Assembly: GCA_039583875.1 (NCBI GenBank)
Contig: CM077162.1
Coordinates: 167,481,220 to 167,545,219 of the forward strand
Direction: 5' to 3'
DNA length: 64,000 bases
Source: Platanthera guangdongensis
Lineage: Eukaryota; Streptophyta; Magnoliopsida; Asparagales; Orchidaceae
The notes below the pieces were generated by a model. That model was given only the letters and a program-made list of their open reading frames with translations, ran no database searches and had not been told where the DNA came from. Every line of letters begins with the position of its first letter. Position 1 is the first letter of the stretch. The position numbers were made by a program, and so were the translations under genes. This document shows, one piece after another, positions 30,542 to 42,096 of this stretch.

Positions 30542-31480
30542 GAATCCATCTCAATTGAGAGATCCGGTGCCTAGAATGCTTGAAAGAAAATAAGAAAAGA
30601 GTAGATGCTATGCCCGCATCCTAAAACTGAAAGGAGAAGTGTCGTTGCCCTACGACTCCTCTTCCTATCCATGAAAACTTGCTTTGTACGAATGAAAACG
30701 TGCGCCTCAAAATCCTCTTCGCGGATCTGGACTCGGAACGACTATCAGAGCTCTGAAGCTTTGTCAAAGTAGGAAGAAATCTCTCTTCTTCCTCCTCCTA
30801 ACTCACTCACTCAAATCCTAAGACAACTCCAAAATGAGTAGAAATGCGGAAGAAATCCCGCTCAGCCCTTTTAAGCCCATTGGGTAGAAGATCCTGGGCC
30901 CTTAGATCAGGTTAGATGAGAAATCAGACGGCTACGAAGCCAATCTTCAAACCCAAGAAATCAGTTCGACATTCCTCCAACTCCATACAATACCACATTC
31001 ATCGAACCCCATTCGACATTCCCGAAAACCCGTTCGACGTTCATCGAACCCATTCGACGTTCGTCGAACCCGGTCGACGTTCGTCGAACCCGGTCGACGT
31101 TCGTCGAACCCGGTCGACTTTCATCGAACCCCAGACAACACCATTTTTGTCTCCCAAAATCTATTCGATGAAAAGCTACTCCTTATGTGGTGTTACACAC
31201 TTTCTGGCTGCCTCAATAATTCGGAGGACTAGGTCCTCGATGATGATGGGCCTTAGTTTTACCCTCCTATCATACAAGTGATCCATGTGATTCCTATATA
31301 CAATGATCCCCTATGCTTCTTCATCCCTAACTTCCTGGACCAAGTCCAAGTTTCCCCGAAGGAGCGTCGTCCTCCATTGGGTCGAATTCTTGGACTCAGG
31401 AGCTTGGGACGTCGACCCAATATGGCTATTGCATTGAAGGCATCTCTTATGCTATGCCCAGCTTGACGAGGCCGTGGGGC
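30542..31480 (+). other. Unassigned sequence flanking E1
   Basis: No coding homology seen. It contains the 20-bp array at 31031-31130 with degenerate copies from about 30960. The array motif resembles those in the SIRE LTRs, so this may be an old LTR fragment. Confidence 0.5.
31031..31130 (+). repeat. Five 20-bp tandem units built on TTCGACGTTCGTCGAAC
   Basis: Five consecutive 20-bp units, two identical (31071-31090, 31091-31110), each with a near-palindromic core TCGACGTTCGTCGA. Degenerate relatives lie upstream to 30960. Confidence 0.9.
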
Positions 31481-31489
31481 AAGAGGCCC

Positions 31490-31986
31490 TTCAATGGTGT
31501 AGTTAGTGACATCTTTATCATTTGCATATGTGCTATAGCTGTGGGGAGAATCTTTATCTTTAGGTCCTCACATATTTTGGTGAATGCCTTTTCTGTGAAT
31601 TGAATCTCATTATCAGCGACAATGGTAGCCTGGATGTCAAAGTGCAGATGATTTTCTTCTAAATGAACTGCTTAACATTCTCCTTGGTCATCTTGGCTAG
31701 TGGCCTGAATTTAACCCATTTGGAAAAGTAATCAATGGCTACGATGATAAACTTCTTCTGCCCGAAGGCTGGCTGGATAGGACCGAGTAAATTGATCTCC
31801 CAATGTACAAAGGAACATGCATGCCAGAGCAGGGTGAGACTAACATGGGTTGATATGGCACGTTGGAATAGAGCTGACAAAATTTACACTTTCGAATGAA
31901 GTTGAGGGCGTCCTTATTAAAAGTAGGTCAGTGGAGTCCTTGACGCAAGAGCTTCAGTTCCAGCACTTTGCCTCCCAGGTACTCTT
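31490..31986 (-). pseudogene. Tat-type integrase fragment
   Basis: Minus strand. The zinc end (LRQGLH, then KDALNFIRKCKFCQ) lies near 31900-31960. It is followed by WEINLLGPIQPAFGQKKFIIV and IDYFSKWVKFRPLAKMT (31700-31800), then ADNEIQFTEKAFTKIC for the second Asp region. Several shifts and stops. It is truncated on its 5' side where E5's LTR begins at 31987, so it was the landing site of E5. It is not part of E1 or E2 because the strand is opposite. Confidence 0.7.
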
Positions 31987-32869
31987 TGAAAGTATCTAGC
32001 GTAGAACTAAATCACTTAGAGAGGTGGTGAATAGGTGAATTTTACGTCTTTTTGCGGATTTAAAATAATTGAAAATATCAAGAACACAAACATAGAGATT
32101 TTATAGTGGTTCCCCAAGTTGGGTACGTCCACTGTCCCACCTTGCCTATCTCCCACGATGGGCAGATTCAGCTACTTCACCAAACTCAGATTTCGTCAAA
32201 TCTTACACCTCGGAGTCGCAACTCCTATACCTCGGAGACAAAGCTCCTACCACTCAGAGAAGAAACTCTCCTACAACTCGATCCGCAAACCGGATCTACA
32301 CACTCGATCCACAAAAGGATCTACTCTCTCGATCCACAAACGGATCTACCAAAAACGCGAAGAAAACTCTCCTACACAATGTCAAATAAAATTTACACCA
32401 ACAACACACAACTACAAGTCTTGATTCGACGTTCTTGGAAGGGTTGATCTTGAATCTTGGAGAACTCGGAAAACTTGAGATCGTTGGATCTTGAAACTTG
32501 GATCTTGAATCTTCAACCGACTTGGATTGGAGTAGAAAGAATCTTGAAGGAAGAATCGATCCAGTCTAAGATGTCATAGAAGAAGATTATTGATTGATGT
32601 CGCGAACGATCGGAAGCTTTTCGCGAAGGAAGTATCGAGCGGCCGGCGGAAATCCTTTTTCGAGAAGATTTGGAAATTTGAAATTGTAGTTATGTTTTTG
32701 GGATCCTTGTTGATTTCGAAATACTCTTAGGTATATATAGGGAGATTCAAAATCAAATGGATATAAAAATATTTCCAAAAAAGAAACCTAGAAGCGGACT
32801 GTGCATGGCCGTCAGTTTCGAACCAGGAGGAAAAATCAGAAAAACGCCAAGGAAAATTCGATGAGATTC

Positions 32870-33240
32870 GTCGAGCATCAGGTATGGTACTCGCCGAATC
32901 ATCATACGGATTTCGTCGAACAGAAGATCAATTCGTCGAACATGAATTTATCGAACAGAAGATCAATTCGTCGAATGGAGTTCGTGGAATAGAAAGTAGA
33001 TTCAGTTATATCGGATTATTCGGCGAGTATCACTTGGGATACTCATCGAATTCGGCGAGTATCAATAGTGATTCTCGTCGAATTTGCCTTGGACAAATTC
33101 TAGAAATCTGCAGAATTTTCGCACAGTAAATACAACGAATTCGGCGGTTATAGGGAAGCATACATGATGAATTCGGCGAGTATCAAGGGGATACTCGTCG
33201 AATTCGACGTGTATGACTCACCATACTCACCGAATTTTAC
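32870..33240 (-). repeat. Cluster of TTCGTCGAA / TTCGGCGAGTATC words in E5 LTR
   Basis: TTCGTCGAA-type words recur at least eight times with GAATTCGGCGAGTATC variants, often as inverted pairs (GGCGAGTATC ... GATACTCGTCGAATTC near 33180). Looser than the E4 clusters. Confidence 0.65.
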
Positions 33241-33310
33241 TTGGGTAAAATTCTTTGTTCCCGACTTCTTGTCTTTGGACTTCCTTGATCCTTCTCCTAT
33301 ACTTGGGATA

Positions 33311-33719
33311 TGTTGAAGTATTAGACCGGGCGGCTTAGCGGTCTGATCCAGCGGTTTGTTGACCGGGCGGCTTAGCGGTCTGATCCAGCGGTTTGTTGAC
33401 CGAGCAGTCTGGCGGTTTCACTCTGAAGCCTGGAGACCGGGCGGTCTATCGGTCTACCATTGCGGCCTGTTCTATCCTGCTGGAGTTGCCGAGCGGTTAA
33501 CCCATCTGTCTAACCGCGCGGCCTGTGCGGTCACCTTTATTCTAGCCGCTCAGTACTGTAAATGTTTAGTCCCACATTGTTTGTATACTCTCTTTCTTAT
33601 CTCCTCCATTCTATATAAGGGAGGTCATACCTTTGTAAATGATATCTTTTTTGGATAATAAAATTTCAATTATTCAAAAGTTTATCCGCTTGTTCTCTCT
33701 TTTTCGCTACTTTCTAACA
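33311..33719 (+). repeat. E6 5' LTR
   Basis: 409 bp, TGTTGAAGTATTAGACC ... TTTCTAACA. It contains a 37-bp direct repeat (GACCGGGCGGCTTAGCGGTC...) in two tandem copies plus partial ones, and a TATA-like CTATATAAGG near 33610. Confidence 0.95.
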
Positions 33720-33731
33720 TGGTATCAGAGC
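33720..33731 (+). other. E6 primer-binding site (tRNA-iMet)
   Basis: TGGTATCAGAGC directly after the 5' LTR, the standard initiator-Met PBS. Confidence 0.9.
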
Positions 33732-34060
33732 ATACGGTCATTTCCTCCTGATTCTGTGCGCTCTCTGTTGTTCGCGGCTTGTTTTCCACTTTCTGCGACC
33801 TGTCTCGCGACTTGCCTTCTCTTCTGTCCGCTGCCCTGTTCGCGCGGCTTGCTTCTTCTTGGTTCTCTTCTCCTACTGCTATTTGTCGCAGCGACCTGTT
33901 TCCTTGTCGTCGCGCTCCTTGTTCTTTCTTGCCTCTCCAACTTCCTAGTCGTTGCGGCCTGTTTCTGTCCGCGTGACTTGTCTCTACCCGCGGCGGCCTT
34001 CTACTCCCTGTCCGCTTCTGCTTTCCCCCTTTCCGCTTGTCTCTATACTCGCGATTTGCT

Positions 34061-34216
34061 GCTGTGATCTGCCTGACCGTGCGGGTTGTTCCTTTCTCAC
34101 CCGCATCTTGGTCGCGGTCACCTGCTCTTCTCCTCTCTGCTGTGATCTGCCTGACTGTGCGGGTTTTTCCTTTCTCACCCGCATCTTGGTCGCGGTCACC
34201 TGCTCTTCTCCTCTCT
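34061..34216 (+). repeat. 78-bp tandem duplication in the E6 leader
   Basis: GCTGTGATCTGCCTGAC recurs at 34061 and 34139. The two 78-bp copies differ at only a few bases. The whole leader 33732-34356 is rich in CGCG and CTCTTC words. Confidence 0.85.
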
Positions 34217-34356
34217 TCTGTTCGCTCGGCCTTTTCAGTCCGCGCGACCTCTTCCCCGCTGTGCCTTTGACCTCCTTCTAGCCGCTACTGTTCGCGCGGC
34301 TTCTTCTGTTTTCTAACCGCTACTGTTCGCGCGGCTTCTTCTGCTTGCCGGGTTCT

Positions 34357-35811
34357 ATGACTACCTCCGGTCTCACCACTACTCCTGCAGCTCCTTCTCC
34401 TCCTCCTCCTTCGGGCAACCTTGGCACCCTTTCCAAGCTTGTTAGCTCCAACTATCCCGATTGGAGCGTTTCTTTCACCTTTCTCCTTCGTTCTCAACGC
34501 AAGCGTCATCACCTCACCGATGACCCTCCTCCTCGCACCTCTCCTGAGTTTGATGACTGGGATGCGAGTGATGCTCTTGTCCGCACCTGGCTGGCCAACA
34601 GCCTTTCTGATGAGTGCCTTCCCGTCATTCGCCATGATGAGACGGTCAAGGCCGCCTGGCTTCACCTCGCTGCTCTCTATTCTAAGGGGGGCCAGACGTC
34701 CCGCATTTACACTCTCTATGCGGACCTCTTCGCCCGCACCGCCATGTCACCGGCTGCGGCTTATCAACAGGTTCAGGCTCTTGGTGCTGAAATCCTCCAG
34801 AATCGCCCCTTCTCCGCGGACTTGGCCGACCAGCACAAACACTTCCAGGAACTCTTGGTTGTTTGTTATCTTCTTCATCTTCCCGACTCTTATGATATGA
34901 TCCGCCAGCAGATCTTGGGTGAGGCGGAATCTCCCACTTTGGATGCCACTGCGGCTCACATTGCCGCTGTTACTTCGCTACTCCAGCGGCCTCTGTTGGC
35001 CTCCCCCCCTTCCCAGGACTCCTTTGCTCACCAAGCTCAGAGGGGAGGCCCTAGTAGCCGCGGTTCCTCTGGTGGACGGGGTTCATCCCGGTTCCTTTGC
35101 TCTCACTATGGTCGTACTGGCCATACTGTTGACCGTTGCTGGCAGAAACATCCTCATCTTCGCCCTTCCGGTGATGCTCCTTCTTCGGCCTCCGCCTCTT
35201 CTCGGCCGTCTGCCTCTGTGGCCACGACGTCAGGTAGTTCCCACGTCGTTACCCAAGGTAAATGGCTGATTGACTCCGGTGCCACAAATCATATGACAGG
35301 CAACCCTCATTGCTTCTCCCGTCTTGAGACCCATGACCGCTTACCCCCGGTTCTTGTGGCGGATGGTTCCCCGTTCCCGGTTCATGGGACGGGCATGGTT
35401 CAACTCACCCCATCGCTTTGCTTGGAGGATACCCTCTATGTCCCGAAGTTCCCGTGCAATTTGTTATCAGTTACTACTTTATGCCGGCAACTTCAGTGCT
35501 CCGTCTTATTCACTCCCACTACTTGTTCTTTTCAGGACCCGAGGACCCAGCGGACGATTGCTACTGGGACTGAGAGCGGCGGCCTCTACTTCCTCGACGA
35601 TGTTTCCGCTCTATCTGCCTACTCCTCCTCTACTGATCTCCTTCAGTGGCATCTTTGTCTTGGACATCTTCCTCCTCGGCTTATTCGCCAGCTTCTGCCC
35701 CACTTACCTCCTACCAGTTCTCCGCTCAACTGTGATGCGTGTCAGCTTGGCAAACATCATCGCTCCTCCTTCCCACCGAAGCAAGGCTCGTGGCTCCTCT
35801 CGCATATTTGA
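34357..35811 (+). pseudogene. E6 gag, zinc knuckle, protease, pre-integrase
   Basis: The ATG at 34357 (MTTSGLTTTPAAP) fits the start of Copia gag. A UBN2-type gag region follows (DWSVSFTFLLRSQRKRHHL, DALVRTWLANSLSDECL). The zinc knuckle reads CSHYGRTGHTVDRC, with Tyr replacing the second Cys, which should impair zinc binding. The protease motif is WLIDSGATNHMTG. The pre-integrase HCCH reads WHLCLGHLPPRLIRQLLP ... CDACQLGKHHRSSFP. The frame then shifts at about 35790 and stops at 35811, while integrase continues in another frame. Confidence 0.88.
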
Positions 35812-36480
35812 TCTTATTCATTCTGATGTATTGGGTCCTGCTCCTACCCTCACAGTTGGTCGGGGCAGTTCCTATTTTGTCACTTTTATCGATGATTTTA
35901 CTCGATGTACCTGGGTGTATCTGTTAAAAGATCGCTCTGAACTATTTTCTGTTTGGCAATCATTTTACTTTATGATTAAATCTCAATTTGCTATTTCTAT
36001 TAAAGTCTTACGTTCTGATAATGCCAAGGAGTATCTGACTCATGAGTTCTCCGCGTTCTTTCACCAACATGGCCTACTTCATCAATGACTTGTGTTTACA
36101 CCTCCCAGCAGAATGGGGTGGCGGAGCGTAAAAACCGTCACCTGCTTGATGTTGCGCGTACTCTCATGATGCAGATGCATGTCCCTCGCTCCTACTGGGG
36201 CTACGCTGTGCTCCTCGCCTGCTATCTCATCAATTGTCTTCCCTCCGCAGTTCTCCACGGCCAGACTCCCTTCTCCCTTCTCTACCGCCACCAGGAACCT
36301 TTTCCTCTTCCTCTCTGTGTCTTTGGCTGTACGACCTTTGTTCACGCTCCCTCCTCTACCCGCGACAAGCTTTCCCCCGTTCCACCAAGTGTGTCTTTTT
36401 GGGGTACTCTACCACTCAAAAAGGCTATTGCTGCTTTGACCCCCTTCTCCGCAAGCAGTTTGTCTCCGCAGATGTGACTT
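35742..36480 (+). pseudogene. E6 integrase
   Basis: After the shift, FDLIHSDVLGPAP gives the first Asp, YFVTFIDDFTRCTWVYLLK follows, and LRSDNAKEY gives the second. A frameshift at about 36085 interrupts before QQNGVAERKNRHLLDVAR, which holds the Glu. The rest (YWGYAVLLACYLINCLP, VFGCTTFVHAP) is typical of Copia integrase. All three catalytic acids are present, but two frame changes prevent expression. Confidence 0.85.
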
Positions 36481-38265
36481 TTTTCGAGAAATGCTTCCTA
36501 TTTCTCTCCTCCCTCTTCTCTTCCTTCTGATATCTCCGTTCCTTCCACACCTCTCCACGTTTTCCCACCTTCGTCTCCTCCTCCACCCACTCCTTCCAAG
36601 TCCGTCTCCCCACCCACCCCTCCACCGTCCTCTCCGCTGCCGTCTCTCTCTAGTCCCGGGCCAGCCTTCTCTGCCACGGACGCTCCGGTCGCTGACGCTC
36701 CCGTCGCCGATGCTCCCGTTGACCTGGATGTTTCCATTGCCCTTCGCAAAGGGGTGCGGGCATGTACTCAACACCCGCTCACGGCTGTTGTTTCCTATGA
36801 TCAGCTTTCTCCTTCTCGCAGGTGTTTTGCCTTGGCTATCTCTGCTACTTCTACTCCCCGTACCTACCAGGAGGCTCTTGCTCTCCCTCATTGGAACTCT
36901 GCCATGGATGAGGAGATGGCTACTCTTACTGAACGGGGTACCTGGACCCTGGTTACTCCTCCCGTGGGCACTGATGTGGTTGGCTATCGCTGGGTCTTCG
37001 TTGTGAAGTTTCGCCCCGACGGCACTGTGGATCGCTACAAATCCCGGCTAGTGGCCAAGGGCTTCACTCAGACTTACGGCGTTGATTACTTTGATACCTT
37101 CTCTCCGGTTGCTCGCCTCAGCACCATCCGGGTTCTCTTTTCTGTGTCTGTTAACCGGGCTTGGGCTATTTCCCAGCTTGATGTGAAGAATGCCTTTCTC
37201 TATGGCGATCTTCAGGAGGACGTCTATATGGAGCAACCTCCTGGGTATGTTACTCAGGGGGAGACACGTGTATGTCATTTGAAGAAGGCCATTTATGGCC
37301 TAAAGCAGAGCCCTCGGGCATGGTTCGACAAATTCAGTGGTATTGTGGCTACCATCGGCTTTCAAAGGAGTTCGGCCGATCACTCCTTATTCATTCGCAA
37401 AATGGCCTCGGGACTGGTAGTTTTGGTCGTATATGTGGATGATATTCTCCTTACTAGCGATGACCGAGATGGGGTGGACTTGACGAAGAAGCACCTCCGT
37501 CAGCACTTGGTCACGAAGGATATGGGCTCCCCAAAATACTTTTTGGGGATAGAAATCTCTCGAAAACTTGACTCCTTGGTTCTCTCTCAACGGAAGTATG
37601 CCCTTGATCTTCTACGAGAAGCCGGATTGACAGGTTCCAAACCAGCTCATTTTCCCATGGCTGTTGGAGAAGACAAAACGTGGACGGATGACTCGCCTCT
37701 TCTATCTGATGTCACAAGGTACAGACGTTTGGTAGGCAAACTCATCTATCTCACGGTGACTAGACCCGACATCGCCTATGCTGTAGGCAAGGTCAGCCAG
37801 TTTATGCAAGCTCCCAGGGAGTGCCATCTTCAGTCCGCCCTGAAGATTTTAGAGTATATCAAAACAGCACCGGGCAAAGGGTTGCTCTTTCAGAAGAATG
37901 GTCATCTGAGGGTTGAGGCCTACTCAGATTCAAGTTACGCAGATGACAAAGGCGATCGTAAATCCACATCTGGTTTTTGTACCTTTGTTGGAGGTAATCT
38001 CGTGAGTTGGAAGAGCAAGAAACAATCTGTTGTTTCCAGATCCAGTGCCGAAGCAGAATACCGGAGTATGGCGTCAACCACATGTGAGTTAAAGTGGTTG
38101 CGGGCTCTCATACTTGACCTGGGCGAGGTATATGACTGTCCTCTCCCTATGTTCTGTGACAACAAGGCCGCTATACACATATCCAGAAATCCGGTCTTCC
38201 ATGAGAGAACAAAGCATATCGAGGTTGACTGTCACTTCATTCGGGAAGAGATTTTGAAGAAATAG
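36481..38265 (+). pseudogene. E6 reverse transcriptase and RNase H
   Basis: A Ser/Pro-rich linker (36481-36750) with three PVADA-type repeats leads to RT. The frame is open from 36754 to 38265. RT blocks: WTLVTPPVGTDVVGYRWVF, RLVAKGFTQTYGVDYFDTFSPVARL, QLDVKNAFLYGDLQEDVYMEQP, YGLKQSPRAWF, and catalytic VVYVDDILLTSDD. RNase H shows AYSDSSYADDKGDRKSTSGF, SSAEAEYRSMA, FCDNKAAIHI and HERTKHIEVDCHFIRE. A TAG at 38263-38265 truncates the end, since homology continues to DIFTKPVS and the true end near 38385. The enzyme core itself looks intact. Confidence 0.9.
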
Positions 38266-38386
38266 ATTTGTACTCCTTTTATCACCTCTGACAAGGAATT
38301 AGCAGATATCTTCACCAAGCCGGTTTCTACTTCCTTCTTCCGCATTTGTGACAAGCTGGGCATGATTGAAATCTATGCTCCAGCTT

Positions 38387-38395
38387 GAGGGGGAG
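38387..38395 (+). other. E6 polypurine tract
   Basis: GAGGGGGAG directly before the 3' LTR. Confidence 0.85.
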
Positions 38396-38804
38396 TGTTG
38401 AAGTATTAGACCGGGCGGCTTAGCGGTCTGATCCAGCGGTTTGTTGACCGGGCGGCTTAGCGGTCTGATCCAGCAGTTTGTTGACCGAGCGGTCTGGCGG
38501 TCTCACTCTGAAGCCTGGAGACCGGGCGGTCTATCGGTCTACCATTATGGCCTGTTCTATCCTGCTGGAGTTGCCGAGCGGTTAACCCCTCTGTCTAACC
38601 GCGCGGCCTGTGCGGTCAACTTTATTCTAGCCGCTCAGTACTGTAAATGTTTAGTCCCACATTGTTTGTATACTCTCTTTCTTATCTCCTCCATTCTATA
38701 TAAGGGAGGTCATACCTTTGTAAATGATATCTTTTTTGGATAATAAAATTTCAATTATTCAAAAGTTTATCCGCTTGTTCTCTCTTTTTCGCTACTTTCT
38801 AATA
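38396..38804 (+). repeat. E6 3' LTR
   Basis: 409 bp. The end reads TTTCTAATA, so the terminal CA of the 5' LTR is TA here. It is followed by GGATA. Confidence 0.93.
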
Positions 38805-39175
38805 GGATAGAAGTACACCCCAATAGGAAGATTACACGTGAGTCAACACGGTGTCCTACACAATGAGGGATTACATTATGTAGTCATGTGTTTACTGACC
38901 TACTATAACTTGACATTAGTGTGTACTTGGCATTGTGAACCTGCAAGTACAAAACTAAAGAGCAATATAAAATATAATCTCAATTTATCTTAGCTTGACC
39001 GGACCCTTCTTCAAATCAGGGTTATTGTGGATACAATACCCAATAATCTCCCATATTTGAAGAAGCCAAAATCCTACAAGCTAAGGTGAATTGCACATAT
39101 CAAATAAAATTAACCTACGACTTAAAAAGAAAAAATAAGAAAAGTTAACAGCGCGCATTCTAAGTCAATTAGATA

Positions 39176-39179
<4 letters not shown>

Positions 39180-39261
<82 letters not shown>
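39180..39261. repeat. (TA)n microsatellite, about 40 repeats
   Basis: Uninterrupted TA dinucleotides in the 3' spacer of E5 between its accessory ORF and polypurine tract. Confidence 0.95.
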
Positions 39262-39324
39262 CAAAATTGCTTTAGATCAGGGATGGCAGCCCACTACACA
39301 ACATAGAAGTACATATAAGATAAT

Positions 39325-41031
39325 TTAGGTCTTCTTGTTCTTCCTATACAATAGCTGTCTCTCAAAATATTCCATGGGCTTCAGATAGTACTTGGGAGGA
39401 GGAGGACGCATTGGATCAATATTCTTTTACTTTCGTAAATGAATCCTCCTCTTAGTGCAGGCCTCTTTGTACTTGTTCCATTCTTCTGGACTGTAGTGAT
39501 CCGGATGCTTGTCTACTCCGAGCTCGTACAAGGCAAAGGTGTCCAAGATAATTCCTTTGGAAGTAGGGCTCCAAACTTCATCCATCTCACGGTTAGGTCC
39601 TTCTCTGACTTGAGCTAGCCTGGCCAGTTCTGGTTTGACTTCTGAAGTACCTTCTCCAAATTTCCTCTTCCTGAGAGCTTGAGCCTCAGGGAACGCAGCA
39701 GTAGCAGCATCAATAGCAGCTTGAACCTCTGGAGCCATAGCAGCACCATGAATCTGTGAAAATTCCTGCGAGTCTGTCCAATATTGAGTGTAGTCCAAAT
39801 CCGGATAAACATCATCATAACCAGGCTCACCCGGATGAACGTCAACATGAACTGGCTTAGAAGGAGCTGGAGGAGGGAAGAACTGACCATGTAACCATGT
39901 GGTGTTGTCATAGCTATTCTCATTTGCTTGTTTGAACTGATCGAGCATAGTCATTTCAACACTCACAATCTTAGCTGTAAGGGCTTCCTCCCCTTTTTGG
40001 CTTCTGCAGCAATTGCATTGGCATAAGATTTCAAAGAAGAGTAATAATGTGCCATAGAATTGTTATGTTCCTCAATGAGAGAGAGAGAGAGAGAGAGCAT
40101 TTGTGTCAACATTTTTCAGTACTCCTTCATTTTTCTTAAGTCCTCTCATCATATGGGTTACTACAGTTGCAGCCTCTTCATACTTTGCATCAAATCTAGC
40201 CTCTAGCTTATCAAATTTTACTTGAACTTCAGTAAGCCCTTTAAGCATAAACTTCTTAGATTGTTTGACTCTTTGAACCACTTTAGCCAATGAGGCATCA
40301 AACAGGGCCTGTTACTTAGCTAACATTTCTTTTAAAACCTTTAGTAGCTGATCACTTGAACTGGGGCTTGGAGCATCTGGCAGCACTGAAGGAGTGGCAT
40401 TCACAACAATCAACCTTGGTCCTTCTGAACCTAAAGTAGGGGCATGCACATTAGATAATACATCATGATCAGAGAGGTCAATTATGCCTTCGGGTACCAA
40501 CAACATCCTGACTAGACTCTTGTCCAGGTTGCGTATGAGTCTGGCAACCTCAGTGGACACATATATGTGGGACAGTGTTGCCTCCCCCATAGACAATACA
40601 ATAGTGATAGTCCTAGGGAGAGGAGCAACCAGTGTGTCTACAGGAATAGGCACTGAAACTATAATGGCATCATAGCTAGCCTCAACAGCAACAAAATTGC
40701 TATCAATAGAATTATCAGCAAACCCTGCATCCTCATTAGCAGTCTCAATCTGATAATCTACAACTATCACATTATTTTCAGCAGCAAAATCATCAAACAT
40801 ATCAACATCAACATCCTCATCATGATCATATAGAGCTGGATCCTCTTCCTCAGCATGCACTTCTGAACCCTCAACTGACTGAACCTCAGTAGTTGCAGCA
40901 GCACCAATAGCAGTAACCTCTATTAGGATATCCCCGGAACCTGAGTCTGGAAGCATTGTAACTGTATCTAAATGAGCAGATGTATCCCCCTCAACTGTCT
41001 TAACCTCAGCAGTTCCAGATGTTCTCTTCAT
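39325..41031 (-). pseudogene. E5 accessory (env-like position) ORF
   Basis: Minus strand, between RT/RNase H and the 3' LTR, where SIRE-type Copia elements carry an extra, often called env-like, gene. Visible pieces are a Ser/Asp/Glu-rich segment (41031-40312), a helical charged segment with QVKFDKLEARFDAKYEEA (40290-40072), a Pro/Tyr/Asp-rich segment (39966-39427), and an end PPPPKYYLKPMEYFERQ, stopping at 39325-39327. The last motif matches the end of E7's accessory ORF (IPKPFLYFKRQ). No transmembrane segment is evident, so I would not call it an envelope protein. Its 5' part is lost in the deletion at about 41040. Frames are broken at about 40300, 40060 and 39424. Confidence 0.6.
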
Positions 41032-41039
41032 GTCTTCTT

Positions 41040-42091
41040 TGCATCTTATAAATCTGTATCTGAATAGCCTGTTAGTTCAAACTCCCCATTCCTAGGGTAC
41101 CATAGGCCAAGATCTTGAGTGACCTTAAGATACCTCAAGATTCTCTTAATTTCAGAGTAGTGAGATTCTTTAGGAAAAGCCGATACCTACCACAAACACA
41201 TGTAGCATATATGATATCTGGCTTACTTGATGTCAGATATAGAAGCAAGCTAATTATCCCTCTATACAAAGTTTCATCAACAGGTTTCCCTGCCTTATCT
41301 TTGAAAACATGCATACTTGACCCCGTGGGAGTCCTCATGGTGGAGGAATTCTCCATGTCAAATTTGTTTATCAACTCCCTAGTGAACTTTGACTGGGATA
41401 TGGATAAGCCATCATCAGTTTGTCTTACTTGGAGGCCCAAGAAGAACTTAAGTTCACCCAGGCTGCTCATCTCAAACTTCCCCTGCATAAGTTTAGCAAA
41501 CTTTTTCAGAGGTTTTCATCAGTAGATCCAAAGATGTTATCATCTACATAGATCTGAACTAGGATGATCTTCCCCTTCGATTCCCTTAGAAATAAGGTCT
41601 TGTCTATCTTCCCCTGTGAGAATTTGTTCTCAATGAGGAATCTAGACAAAGTTTCATAACATGCTCTAGGGGCTTGCTTCAGCCTATATGGAGCTTTCCT
41701 AGGTCTATAAACATAATCAGGTGAGTTAGGAATAACAAAACCTAGAGGCTGCTCAACATAGACTTCCTCTTTTAAGTCACCATTTAGGAAGGCTAACTTC
41801 ACATCCATCTGGTAGACCCTGAATCTCTTATGTGCAACATTTGTATGTAACAGTCTGATGGCCTCCAATCTTGCTACATGGGCAAAGGTTTGATAAATGT
41901 CAATGCCTTCTTCTTGCATGTACCCCTTAGCCACTAGTCTGGCTTTGTTCTTGATTATAATTCCATTTTCATCAAGCATGTTTCTGTAGATCCACTTGAC
42001 TGCAATGACATTATGTCCTTATGGTCTGGTAACCAGCTTCCAGACCTTGCACCTCTTGATCTGGTTTAGTTCCTCCTTCATAGCTCCAATC
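41040..42091 (-). pseudogene. E5 RT (3' part) with RNase H stub
   Basis: Minus strand: KEELNQ...[62 protein letters not shown], and catalytic [12 protein letters not shown] (about 41530), then FEMSSLGELKFFLGLQV and TSSKPDIIYATCVCGRY. RNase H begins (LGLWYPRNGEFELTGYSD) but stops at about 41050, where the accessory ORF starts, so its catalytic part is deleted. A stop after TDENL and a shift near 41500 add to the damage. The right end at 42091 is the E4 insertion point. Confidence 0.85.
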
Positions 42092-42096
42092 CAATG
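42092..42096. repeat. Target site duplication CAATG, left (E4)
   Basis: Repeated at 54209-54213. Confidence 0.95.

Larger units (their letters stand above)
33311..38804 (+). mobile_element. E6: small Ty1/Copia element inserted in the E5 LTR
   Basis: 5494 bp, with 409-bp LTRs, PBS, gag-pol and polypurine tract, flanked by GGATA at 33306-33310 and 38805-38809. The LTRs differ at about eight sites by eye (2%). RT-RNase H is a 503-residue open frame, but gag-integrase is frameshifted, so it is young but defective. Lineage within Copia not resolved. Confidence 0.92.
31987..39045 (-). repeat. E5 3' LTR, split by E6
   Basis: About 1560 bp once E6 (33311-38804) and one GGATA copy are removed. The right end (LTR start) reads TATTGGGTATTG on the minus strand, TG having become TA. 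The left end TGAAAGTATC pairs with ACTTTCA. The stretch GGTGGTGAATAGGTG near 32020 corresponds to the TTCACCCCCC motif of SIRE LTRs. The direct host copy expected at the left is CTCTT (31982-31986). Confidence 0.7.

Noticed and set aside
33356..38743. Two 100-residue plus-strand frames at 33356-33658 and 38441-38743
   Set aside because: They are the same frame inside the two E6 LTRs and lack any protein feature.
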